Shown: in pieces, positions 35,483 through 43,899 of the stretch
Layout: each line of letters starts with the position of its first letter
How positions within the stretch are numbered: the stretch's first letter is position 1
Source of the DNA: an uncultured Prevotella sp.
Lineage (GTDB): Bacteria > Bacteroidota > Bacteroidia > Bacteroidales > Bacteroidaceae
Reading direction: 5' to 3'
DNA length: 64,000 nt
Assembly: GCA_945873145.1 (NCBI GenBank)
Contig: CAMCBZ010000004.1
Span: 44,799 to 108,798 of the forward strand
Made by a program: the position numbers and the translations under genes
Notes under the pieces: generated by a model
The model's database searches: none
The model's input: the letters and a program-made list of their open reading frames with translations, nothing else
What the model was told of the DNA's origin: nothing

Positions 35483-38323
35483 TTAGAAGGACAAGTTAAG
35501 ACCAAAGAGGAAGTTACGTGTTGAAGGCGTATTGTAGCCCACCACCGGCATGACATGCGCACCAGTGTAACCCTCCATCGTAACAGCCATTGTGCCTCCA
35601 TTGTTACTCAAGGTATTGGTTTCGGGATCGAGACCACACTCATTCTTAAACGGTGAGAAGAAGACATACGGATTCTGAACAGACACGTAAGCACGCAACT
35701 TGCTGATGCCCAACTTCTTCACAGCGGTCAAAGCACCGAAGTCATAGCCCAAGGTGATGGAACGGATCTTCAAGTAGCCTGCATCGAAATAACCGAGTGT
35801 AGTGCCATACTTCGGGTTATCGCTCGTGGTGATGCCGCCCGGTTTCGGATACTTGGCATTGGTGTTGTCCTCCGTCCAGTAGTCTACGTCGATATTGTTG
35901 CGGCGGCCGGAGAGCATGTTCAGATAACCATTGGCAGAGTGGAGCGCGCTGATGAGCTTACCACCGATCTGGAATGAACCGATGACACTCAGGTCGAAAT
36001 GCTTATAACCCACACTGGTGTTGAAGCCACCCATCAAATCTGGCTGCATGTCCATCACCTGACGGTCATCAGAGTTGATCTGTCGCTTTGGCGAGCCATC
36101 CTCGTTGTACTCACCCGTATATTCCACTTTGATCATACCAGGATTGCCACCCGGTTCAAGGATATCCATATACTTGTCGTCTTTCTGCCAAAGTCCTATC
36201 TTCTTGTAATCATAGATGACATCAATCGGATGACCGACAAACCATCTGTTGGCCACGTCCTGCTGGGCACCGGAAGCCAAAGCGACGAGTTTGTTCTTGT
36301 TGAAATAGAAGTTCACGCCAGCGTCCCATGTCCATCCGTGATGGTCCTGAAGGATTGTACCATTAATGGTAAACTCCATACCTGTGTTGCGTGTCTTACC
36401 GATGTTGGCAGTATAGCTGTTCACACCGGAAGTGGACGGCAGGGCCACACCTAACAGCAAATCATGTGTGTTCTGCAAGTAATACTCCACCGTACCATAC
36501 AGTCTTCCACCGAGCACCGACCAGTCAACACCGACATTCCACGTGGAGGAATACTCCCAACTCAGTTCGCTGTTGGGCAGTGTTGAGACATAATAGCCAC
36601 GTGTAAACTGGTCTCCGAAGTTATAAGTACGGGAGCTCAGGGCACCAAGAGTGGAGTAAGGAGAGATGCTCTGGTTAGAAGTCTCGCCATAACCGGCACG
36701 CAGCTTGAGGTTGTCCAGCCAGGTGACACCTTTCATGAAGCTCTCCTTGGCGACATTCCAACCGAGAGACACAGCCGGATAAGTGTGCCATTGATGGCCT
36801 TTAGCCAAACGCGAGGAAGCATCAGCACGGAAGGCAACGCTAAGCATGTAGCGGTTGTCATAGTCATACATCACACGACCCATCCAGGACACGAGTCCAC
36901 TCTGCCAGTAGCCTTGGTTAGCCGGGTTGACAGCAAGGTTCTGTGTGGCTGCACCTATATTATAATATTGGAAGTATTCAGCCGGAATAGCCTGACCGGA
37001 CATGAAGGTACGCTCGAAGCGCGTCTTCTCAGCAGAATAGAGTCCGGTGAAGTTGATATGATGCTTCTCGGCAAAGATACGGTCATAGGTGACGATATTC
37101 TCCACCGCCCAGTTCTTTGTAATGTCTTGCTGCACGGAGGCTGAGTTAGGTGTCGTGGCTGTAGCACTACCCACACCCGTACCGGTAAAGGCGCCCTGCT
37201 TGGACGAGCGATAGTTCAAGCCGATATTGATACGGTAAGAAAGACCTTCTATCCACGGGCACTTCACCTCTGCGAAGAGCGTGTTATAGGATCCAAAGCC
37301 TTTGTTCTCATTGAGCCAACTGTCCTTCAAGTCCTCGGCCACACTGCGCGTGAGCACCCATTGGTTGTCCTGCGGCATGTTGATGGTACGTTTGAGCTTG
37401 CCGTCTGCATCGTAAGGCGACGCCAGCGGGCTCATCGTCAGCACGTTGTACAGTCCCACCTGTGTGCCGGTCACCTCACGATAACTGTTGTTGGTGGTCA
37501 GTCCGAAACGGAAATAGTCACCCACACGCTGGTCGAAATTGGCACGCACAGAGTAACGGTCAAAGCCTTGGGTAGGCACCACACCGTCGTTGTGATAGTA
37601 ACCTGCGCCGAAGCTATAGCTGCCACCGTTGGTACCTCCCGACACGCCGACATCATGGCTGGTAAGGAATCCCGTCTTGAAGAAGAGATCCTGCCAGTCG
37701 GTATTGACGTCATCCGACTCGTCGACAGTGTTCTCAAACTTTCCGGCATATTTGCGGAGCTTGGCAAACTGCGGTCCGCTCATCATCGGATACTTATGGA
37801 AGAGCTTGGAGAAACCGGCGTAGGCGTTGTAGCTGACCTTTGCCGGAGTACCCATAGCTCCCTTGACGGTGGTGATCATGATCACGCCGTTGGCACCACG
37901 CGAACCGTAGATGGCCGTAGCGGAAGCATCCTTGAGGATGTCCATGCTCTTGATGTCTGCCGGATTGATGTCTGAGAGATTACCCATAAAAGGAATACCG
38001 TCCAAAACGATCAACGGGTCGTTGCTGGCATTGAGCGAGCGCTGACCACGGATACGAATCTGCATCTCGGCACCCGGCTGCGACGATGTCTGTGTCATCA
38101 GCACACCGGCCACACGTCCCTGCAATGCTTTGGCAGCATCCTGGGCAACAATCTTGTTCAAGTCCTCACCGCCCACATTGGCGACCGAACCCGTCACGGC
38201 CTCACGACGCTGCGTACCATAGCCGATGACGACCACCTCATTGAGGCTGCGTCCGTGCTCCTTGAGCGTGATGTTGAGATTGGAGTTACTGCCAACCGGC
38301 ACTTCCTGCTCATCATATTTCAC
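35483..38323 (-). CDS. SusC/RagA-family receptor, N-terminally truncated
   Basis: The open frame gives 946 residues starting at a GTG (38323). Homology starts abruptly at the end of the carboxypeptidase-regulatory domain (YDEQEVPVGSNSNLNITLKE), then LNEVVVIGYGTQRREAVTG, the plug (LIVLDGIPFMGNLSDINPAD) and a full barrel to NFLFGLNLSF. The signal peptide and most of the N-terminal domain (~100 residues) are missing, and none of the three minus frames upstream encodes them; an in-frame TAA lies 10 codons upstream. As read it could not be exported, so the gene is probably broken. Confidence 0.85.
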   Translation of the reverse strand: MKYDEQEVPVGSNSNLNITLKEHGRSLNEVVVIGYGTQRREAVTGSVANVGGEDLNKIVAQDAAKALQGRVAGVLMTQTSSQPGAEMQIRIRGQRSLNASNDPLIVLDGIPFMGNLSDINPADIKSMDILKDASATAIYGSRGANGVIMITTVKGAMGTPAKVSYNAYAGFSKLFHKYPMMSGPQFAKLRKYAGKFENTVDESDDVNTDWQDLFFKTGFLTSHDVGVSGGTNGGSYSFGAGYYHNDGVVPTQGFDRYSVRANFDQRVGDYFRFGLTTNNSYREVTGTQVGLYNVLTMSPLASPYDADGKLKRTINMPQDNQWVLTRSVAEDLKDSWLNENKGFGSYNTLFAEVKCPWIEGLSYRINIGLNYRSSKQGAFTGTGVGSATATTPNSASVQQDITKNWAVENIVTYDRIFAEKHHINFTGLYSAEKTRFERTFMSGQAIPAEYFQYYNIGAATQNLAVNPANQGYWQSGLVSWMGRVMYDYDNRYMLSVAFRADASSRLAKGHQWHTYPAVSLGWNVAKESFMKGVTWLDNLKLRAGYGETSNQSISPYSTLGALSSRTYNFGDQFTRGYYVSTLPNSELSWEYSSTWNVGVDWSVLGGRLYGTVEYYLQNTHDLLLGVALPSTSGVNSYTANIGKTRNTGMEFTINGTILQDHHGWTWDAGVNFYFNKNKLVALASGAQQDVANRWFVGHPIDVIYDYKKIGLWQKDDKYMDILEPGGNPGMIKVEYTGEYNEDGSPKRQINSDDRQVMDMQPDLMGGFNTSVGYKHFDLSVIGSFQIGGKLISALHSANGYLNMLSGRRNNIDVDYWTEDNTNAKYPKPGGITTSDNPKYGTTLGYFDAGYLKIRSITLGYDFGALTAVKKLGISKLRAYVSVQNPYVFFSPFKNECGLDPETNTLSNNGGTMAVTMEGYTGAHVMPVVGYNTPSTRNFLFGLNLSF

Positions 38324-38425
38324 TTTTTCTATTGTATCATATTCTTTTGCTTACGTTTCAAATCCTACAATATCTAAATAACGGTACAAAAGGAGAATAC
38401 TGCCCGTCTACCAATACTATTACAT

Positions 38426-38459
38426 GAAAAAAGAGGGAGAAGCACTGCTTTTCCCTCTT
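38426..38459 (-). terminator. Terminator after the first SNF transporter gene
   Basis: Minus strand AAGAGGGA...TCCCTCTT with inner AAGCA/TGCTT, followed by TTTTTT. About 30 bp after the stop, and only ~100 bp before the truncated susC frame. Confidence 0.88.
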
Positions 38460-38489
38460 ATCTTATAGTATATTTGTCACTTACAAACC

Positions 38490-39833
38490 TTACAATATTC
38501 CCAACTGATGCAGGAACACGGCGAGGATGCATACGGGCGAAACAAAGCGGATGGTGAAGAGCCAAACAGAATAGAAACGTGCCCGCAACGTGCCCCAGTT
38601 GGTAAACTCGTCATTGACAACGCGCTTCGGCACCACCCAACCAATGAGAATACAAGTGAAGAAAGAGCCGAGCGGCAAGAGGATGTTGGAGGTCAGATAG
38701 TCACAACACTCCAAGAAGGTCTTCCCGAAAAGACTGATGTCTGCCGCGCCACACGACAGAGAACTGAGCACACCGATGATCACACACAACAGCGTCTCCA
38801 TGACAGCTCCTTTCTTGCGCGAGATATGCAACTCCTCATAGAACATTGCCGTACCGATCTCGTGCATAGAGATCGTTGAGGTCAGAGCCGCCAAAGCCAG
38901 AAGGGCATAGAACAGCACGCTGATGATGTAGCCCAGCACAGGAGTAAATGCTTGCTGGAAGACATTGGGCAACGTGATGAAGATGAGCGAGGGACCACTG
39001 TCGGGACGCACACCTACCGAGAATGCAGCGGGGAAGATCATCAGTCCGGCCAACACAGCGATAAGCGTGTCTATACCTGCAATCTGCAAGGCTGACTTCG
39101 ACAGATTGGTTTGTCGGCTGAAATAAGAGGCGTAGGTACACAGACAAGCCGTACCGAGCGACAACGAGAAAAAGCTCTGTCCCAAGGCGTCAAGGAGTAC
39201 ATTGCTATTGATCTTACTGAAGTCGGGCTTGAACAAGAAAACGATGCCCTTGCCGGCACCGGGCAGCAGACAGGAGGCAACCACGATGACGAGCAACAAT
39301 ATAAATAAGGTGGGCATGAGCATATTGCTGAACTTCTCGATGCCCTTCCTTACGCCGCGGATGACAACCAAATGTGTCAGCACGATGAAAGCGACGGTCC
39401 ACAGCAATGGCATCACGGGATCGGAAGAGAAACTCTTGAAATATGCTGCCACATAAGCGGGATCACCATGAATGCCACCCAGCACTGAGACGACAAGATA
39501 TTGCAAGCACCATCCTGCCACCACGGCATAGAAACCTAAGATGATCATGGACGTTACAGCTCCCATATAGCCGATCAGCGACCACCACCGTCCGCCCAAC
39601 TGATAGTAAGCGCGGGCTGCGTTGGACGCACCATGCCGCCCCACGATAAACTCGGCGACCATTCCGGGGATGCCGAGAATAAGTATACTCACCAGATAGA
39701 CAAGCAAGAAGGCGGCACCGCCATCCTGTCCTGTCAGATAAGGGAAGCGCCAGATGTTTCCCAGTCCTACGGCAGATCCTGCTGTGGCAAGGATGACGCC
39801 TATCTTTGTTCCAAAGCTACCACGTTCAGACAT
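38490..39833 (-). CDS. Sodium-dependent transporter, SNF (neurotransmitter symporter) family
   Basis: 447 residues from the second Met (MSERGSFGTKIGVI). TM1 carries the family signature ATAGSAVGLGNIWRFPYLTG with the unwound sodium/substrate site; about 11-12 membrane helices are apparent. Probably a Na+-coupled amino-acid importer; substrate not readable. A tandem paralogue lies immediately upstream at 40050. Confidence 0.9.
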   Translation of the reverse strand: MSERGSFGTKIGVILATAGSAVGLGNIWRFPYLTGQDGGAAFLLVYLVSILILGIPGMVAEFIVGRHGASNAARAYYQLGGRWWSLIGYMGAVTSMIILGFYAVVAGWCLQYLVVSVLGGIHGDPAYVAAYFKSFSSDPVMPLLWTVAFIVLTHLVVIRGVRKGIEKFSNMLMPTLFILLLVIVVASCLLPGAGKGIVFLFKPDFSKINSNVLLDALGQSFFSLSLGTACLCTYASYFSRQTNLSKSALQIAGIDTLIAVLAGLMIFPAAFSVGVRPDSGPSLIFITLPNVFQQAFTPVLGYIISVLFYALLALAALTSTISMHEIGTAMFYEELHISRKKGAVMETLLCVIIGVLSSLSCGAADISLFGKTFLECCDYLTSNILLPLGSFFTCILIGWVVPKRVVNDEFTNWGTLRARFYSVWLFTIRFVSPVCILAVFLHQLGIL

Positions 39834-39965
39834 AAGCAATATTGAATGAAGAATGATGAATGTTGAATTGAAGAAGGAGGACGGCGCCGAACGCCGTCAT
39901 ACAGAACCGAGCCAACCACAAACGGTTGCTTTTTCCCTCCCACCTTATTCTTGAAGCATACTACG

Positions 39966-40048
39966 CCCCTCTCCTTGGGAGAGGGGACAGGGGGTGAGGC
40001 TGTAGGGGGACAGGGGGTGAGGCTTGTAGGGGACAGGGGGTGAGGCTG
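39966..40048. repeat. Palindrome plus triplicated GGGGACAGGGGGTGAGGC tail
   Basis: CCCCTCTCC (39966-39974) and GGAGAGGGG (39978-39986) form a hairpin, followed by three copies of a 20-24 bp unit (39983-40004, 40005-40028, 40029-40048). The array ends one base before the stop codon of the SNF gene at 40050. The same element occurs inverted at 43791-43824. Confidence 0.85.
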
Positions 40049-40049
40049 T

Positions 40050-41408
40050 TTAAATCACATTGAACTGATGCAGGAAGATGCCCAGGATAGCTAACGGACA
40101 GACGAAGCGCACCAAGAAAAGGAAGACACCGAAGAAACGGCCCCGTAACGTGCCCCAGTTAGTAAACTCGTCCTTGACAATCGACTTGGGAATGAACCAA
40201 CCCAGGAAGATGCAGGTCAGGAAGCCACCAATCGGCAGGAAGATCTGCCCGGTGACGAAGTCAAACACATCAAACAGTGTTTTGTCGCCCACATGCAACC
40301 AGTTGACAGCCCCCAACGACAAAGAGCAGAAAGCACCGATGATGGAGGTGGCGACTACCACAATCGTTGCACCTGTCTTGCGCGACAGGTGCAGCTCTTC
40401 ACTGAAGAACGACGTGCTCACCTCGAGCAAAGAGATCAGTGAGGTCAACGCCGCCAGACTCAGCAGCGCATAGAACATCAGTGACACGATCCAACCGATG
40501 ACAGGCATCCCCGAGAAAGCTTCATTGAAGACATTGGGCAGGGTGATAAACACCAGCGACGGGCCGCTGCCTGGGTTCACGCCCACCGAGAATGCAGCAG
40601 GAAAGATGACCAGTCCTGCAAGGACAGCCACTAAGGTGTCGACCAATGCCACCTGAATGGCCGAGTTGGCGAGATTGGTTTGTCGGGTGTAGTAAGAAGC
40701 ATAGGTGCAGATGCACCCCATGGCGATACTCAGCGAATAGAAGCTCTGTCCCAACGCATTGAGGAAAGTCTGATGCGTCACCTTGGAGAAGTCGGGCTTC
40801 AAAAGGAAGGCTATACCCTTCTCGGCACCCGGCAACAGACATGCGGCCACCACGATGACCAGCAGCAAAATGAAGAGCGTAGGCATCAGCAACTTTGAGG
40901 CTTTCTCTATGCCACCGCGAATGCCATGGATGATTATGAAGTAGGTGACCCACAAAATGACGACCGTCCAAAAGATCGGGCGCACCGGACTGGTGGCAAA
41001 CGTGTCGAAATAAGTCTTCACGGCAGCCGGATCTCCATGCAGGTCTCCCATGATCGAAGCATAGATATATTGCAAGCACCAGCCCGACACCACGGCATAG
41101 TAACCCGTGATCAGAAATCCTGTGAACACGCCGAGCAGGCCCACAAACTTCCAGGCCTTACCGTTCGACAGCTTGGAATAGGCACGATAGGTATTCGACG
41201 CACCGTGACGACCGATGATAAACTCAGATATCATACAAGGAATGCCCAACAGCAGCACACATCCTATATATATAAGGATGAAGGCAGCGCCACCATTCTG
41301 TCCCGTCATATAGGGAAAGCGCCACACATTTCCCAAGCCGACAGCACCACCGGCTGTGGCCAATATCATGCCAATCTTACTTCCGAAACTTGCTCTTTCT
41401 TCTGCCAT
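40050..41408 (-). CDS. Sodium-dependent transporter, SNF family (tandem paralogue)
   Basis: 452 residues from ATG 41408 (MAEERASFGSKIGMIL), chosen to match the N-terminus of its neighbour; upstream in-frame codons fall in the promoter. TM1 signature ATAGGAVGLGNVWRFPYMTG. Clearly homologous to the gene at 38490 throughout, including C-terminal FTNWGTLR and FLHQ. A tandem duplication, perhaps with split substrate range. Confidence 0.9.
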   Translation of the reverse strand: MAEERASFGSKIGMILATAGGAVGLGNVWRFPYMTGQNGGAAFILIYIGCVLLLGIPCMISEFIIGRHGASNTYRAYSKLSNGKAWKFVGLLGVFTGFLITGYYAVVSGWCLQYIYASIMGDLHGDPAAVKTYFDTFATSPVRPIFWTVVILWVTYFIIIHGIRGGIEKASKLLMPTLFILLLVIVVAACLLPGAEKGIAFLLKPDFSKVTHQTFLNALGQSFYSLSIAMGCICTYASYYTRQTNLANSAIQVALVDTLVAVLAGLVIFPAAFSVGVNPGSGPSLVFITLPNVFNEAFSGMPVIGWIVSLMFYALLSLAALTSLISLLEVSTSFFSEELHLSRKTGATIVVVATSIIGAFCSLSLGAVNWLHVGDKTLFDVFDFVTGQIFLPIGGFLTCIFLGWFIPKSIVKDEFTNWGTLRGRFFGVFLFLVRFVCPLAILGIFLHQFNVI

Positions 41409-41435
41409 AACATACAATTCTGTTCTATTTGATTG

Positions 41436-41464
41436 CAAAATTATAAAATAATATTGTAATTTTG
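41436..41464. promoter_or_regulatory. Symmetric divergent promoter pair
   Basis: TAATTTTG occurs on the + strand at 41457-41464 (towards the VanZ-like gene at 41493) and on the minus strand at 41443-41436 (towards the SNF gene starting at 41408). The two boxes form an inverted repeat separated by 13 bp. Confidence 0.6.
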
Positions 41465-41492
41465 CAGGAAAAAGCAATAAAAGATAACAGAT

Positions 41493-41924
41493 ATGTACAA
41501 TATCCTCAAATCGTACCCATTGTCAGTACTCAGCGTCGTGGTGATATGGGTGCTTTGTTTGATTCCCATCCCGGAAACGCCCTTGAGCGACATCAGCATG
41601 ATCGACAAATGGACACACTTCGTCCTTTACGGAGGTCTGTGCGCCATCGTATGGGCAGAATACGGGCATCAGCATACACGACCGCTCAACAGACAGGCAT
41701 GGATCTACACGCTCTTGTTGCCTGTGATCATGGGGGGCTTAATAGAAATCGTTCAAGCCACATGCACAGGCGGCACGCGCAGCGGCGACATCATGGACTG
41801 GGTTGCCGACAACATCGGCGTGGTACTTGGTCAGCTTATCGGTATTCCTCTGGCACTAACTCTCTCCAAGTGGAGAAAGGGTGGGCAAGCATGTGGGAAT
41901 TGTAGAAGTGAGGATCACCGGTGA
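41493..41924 (+). CDS. VanZ-like membrane protein
   Basis: A 143-residue protein with four hydrophobic segments (about 8-26, 42-57, 68-90, 106-125) and VanZ-family features: DKWTHFVLYGGL and GGLIEIVQ...GDIMDWVADNIGVVLG. The last 29 codons overlap the convergent CYTH gene, so its tail (SKWRKGGQACGNC) is read antisense to another gene. Function of VanZ-like proteins outside glycopeptide resistance is unclear. Confidence 0.8.
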   Translation: MYNILKSYPLSVLSVVVIWVLCLIPIPETPLSDISMIDKWTHFVLYGGLCAIVWAEYGHQHTRPLNRQAWIYTLLLPVIMGGLIEIVQATCTGGTRSGDIMDWVADNIGVVLGQLIGIPLALTLSKWRKGGQACGNCRSEDHR

Positions 41925-42336
41925 CCTCCGGCCCGATGAAGTCAGGCTTCACAAAGTTTTCCGTCTCACTGCCGAGCTCCACCTCTGCCATGACCAGTCC
42001 GTCGTTGGCTCCATGAAACTCATCCACCTCGAAAGTGTGGCTTCCGCTCTTGACCAGATAGCGGTGCTTGTCGATGACGCCGCCCTGGCAGAGCTGCATG
42101 AGATGAGCAGCCTCGTCGAGCGTGATCTCTTTTTCAAACTCATAGCGTGTCATCCCGCCGTCACGGCTCTTGCCCTTGATGGTGAGGTAAGCCTTATCGT
42201 CACGCACACGGACACGCACCGTGGCGCCTTCCGCAGGGATATATCCTTGCTGTATATGGGAAGAAGAAAAGGCGGCGCGCTTGTACGCGTCACCTTTCTT
42301 CACGAGGAATTTCCGTTCTATCTCCAGTCCACTCAT
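41836..42336 (-). CDS. CYTH-domain (triphosphate tunnel metalloenzyme) protein
   Basis: 166 residues from ATG 42336 (MSGLEIERKFLV), which puts the diagnostic ExExK motif (EIERK) at residues 5-9. Alternating basic/acidic strands follow (VRVRVRDDKAYLTIKG, RYEFEKEI, EVDEFHGAND, MAEVELGSE), as in the CYTH tunnel. Likely a triphosphatase or related phosphohydrolase. Its 3' end overlaps the convergent VanZ-like gene by 89 bp. Confidence 0.85.
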   Translation of the reverse strand: MSGLEIERKFLVKKGDAYKRAAFSSSHIQQGYIPAEGATVRVRVRDDKAYLTIKGKSRDGGMTRYEFEKEITLDEAAHLMQLCQGGVIDKHRYLVKSGSHTFEVDEFHGANDGLVMAEVELGSETENFVKPDFIGPEVTGDPHFYNSHMLAHPFSTWRELVPEEYR

Positions 42337-42390
42337 CGCACAAAGTGTTTTTATTAGATTTGATTTCTTCCGCAGCTTAAGCCCCACGGT

Positions 42391-42582
42391 TTACTGCACG
42401 ATGAAGAAGGACCAGATGATGTAGATGACAGCAAGCACGATCAGCGCGCCAAAAATGATCTTCACAATCTTGTCGCCCTGGTCTTTTTGCTTGGCCTCGT
42501 GATTGACTCTTTTGACTTGCGGAGCCACATTGTTCACAGCCTCAGCTGGGATGTGACTGTTGTTTTTCTTCTTGTTACTCAT
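42391..42582 (-). CDS. Small single-pass membrane protein
   Basis: 63 residues: a polar, Lys/Asn-rich N-terminus (MSNKKKNNSHIPAEAVNN) and one C-terminal membrane segment (IIFGALIVLAVIYIIWSFFI). It is intact and lies 55 bp before the CYTH gene on the same strand. It is tail-anchored in form. No family recognised. Confidence 0.65.
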   Translation of the reverse strand: MSNKKKNNSHIPAEAVNNVAPQVKRVNHEAKQKDQGDKIVKIIFGALIVLAVIYIIWSFFIVQ

Positions 42583-42639
42583 AATTTTTAATTTTTTAGG
42601 TAAGGTAAGTATTGATATGAGTATGCAACCCCACCCTGT

Positions 42640-43767
42640 TTACAGGTGAGCCTGCTCCTCTTCGGGGAACTCCATCAGGTAGGCCTTGATGAATCCGTCG
42701 ATTTTTCCGTCCATCACACCATCTACATCAGAGGTCTGATAGCCTGTGCGGTGGTCTTTCACACGGCGGTCGTCAAAGACATAGCTTCTGATCTGACTTC
42801 CCCACTCTATCTTTTTCTTTCCTGCTTCGATCTTTGCCTGAGCCTCCATGCGCTTCTTCATGGCGCGGTCATAGAGCTGACTCTTCAACAGCAACATGGC
42901 CTTGGCGCGGTTCTTGGGCTGGTCGCGGGTCTCGGTATTCTCAATGAGGATCTCCTCTTTCTCGCCCGTGTCGGGGTCTTCATACTGGTAGCGCAGACGC
43001 ACACCCGACTCCACCTTGTTGACATTCTGACCGCCGGCGCCACTGGAACGGAACGTATCCCAGCTCACGCGGGCCGGATCGACATACACCTCGATGGTGT
43101 CGTCGACGAGTGGAGTGACGAAGACACTGGCAAAACTCGTCATGCGCTTACCCTGAGCGTTGTAGGGCGAGACACGCACCAGACGGTGCACGCCATTCTC
43201 ACTCTTGAGGAAACCATAGGCATACTCGCCGCCCTCGATGGTCATCGTCACGCTCTTGATGCCGACCTCCTCGCCTTCCTGCATGTTGGTGATCGTCACC
43301 TTATAGCCGTGAGCATCGCACCAGCGCATATACATACGCATGAGCATCGAGGCCCAGTCCTGGCTTTCGGTACCGCCGGCACCGGAGTTGATCTTCATCA
43401 CAGCGTCCATCGAGTCCTCTTCCTGGCGCAGCATGTTGCGGAGCTCCAGATCTTCGATAGACTTGATAACCTTGGCATAGTCGTCATCGACTTCCTGTTC
43501 GGTCACCATCTCCTCCTTGTAGAAGTCGAAGGCGAGCTGCAGCTCATCGGCCTGCTGCTTGACAGTCTTATAGCCGTCGAGCCATTTCTGTATGCCCTTT
43601 ACTTTTTTCATCTGTGCCTCGGCACGTTTCGGGTCATCCCAGAAATCGGGAGCCTGCGTGCGAAGCTGCTCTTCTTCAAACTCCACTTTCTTTTGGTCGA
43701 TATTGAGATAATGATGGAGTTTCTCTGTGCGGTCCATCACATCTTTCAATTGATCTGCTGTGATCAT
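42640..43767 (-). CDS. prfB: Peptide chain release factor 2
   Basis: 375 residues from ATG 43767 (MITADQLKDVM). The peptidyl-hydrolysis GGQ motif is at 245-247 (SSGAGGQNVNK). The stop-codon-reading tripeptide, SPF in E. coli, is SPY at 200-202 (RVSPYNAQGKR). The region where many prfB genes carry a programmed +1 frameshift (HYLNIDQKKVE) is read straight through here without an in-frame UGA, so that autoregulation appears absent. Confidence 0.93.
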   Translation of the reverse strand: MITADQLKDVMDRTEKLHHYLNIDQKKVEFEEEQLRTQAPDFWDDPKRAEAQMKKVKGIQKWLDGYKTVKQQADELQLAFDFYKEEMVTEQEVDDDYAKVIKSIEDLELRNMLRQEEDSMDAVMKINSGAGGTESQDWASMLMRMYMRWCDAHGYKVTITNMQEGEEVGIKSVTMTIEGGEYAYGFLKSENGVHRLVRVSPYNAQGKRMTSFASVFVTPLVDDTIEVYVDPARVSWDTFRSSGAGGQNVNKVESGVRLRYQYEDPDTGEKEEILIENTETRDQPKNRAKAMLLLKSQLYDRAMKKRMEAQAKIEAGKKKIEWGSQIRSYVFDDRRVKDHRTGYQTSDVDGVMDGKIDGFIKAYLMEFPEEEQAHL

Positions 43768-43790
43768 TGTTCTTAATTTACAATCAAAAG

Positions 43791-43824
43791 CCTCACCCCC
43801 CAGCCCCTCTCCAAAAGAGAGGGG
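43791..43824. repeat. Second copy of the GAGAGGGG palindromic repeat, inverted
   Basis: In the 132-bp prfB/acyl-CoA ligase spacer. On the minus strand it reads CCCCTCTC-TTTT-GGAGAGGGG then CTGGGGGGTGAGGC, matching the element at 39966-40048 with a single tail copy. It looks like a dispersed intergenic palindrome. Confidence 0.8.
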
Positions 43825-43899
43825 AGTAAAATGCTGCAAGGGAAGACGTTATTTCCTATATATATGACTTATTGTTGATAACTGAATGCAAGCTTATAT

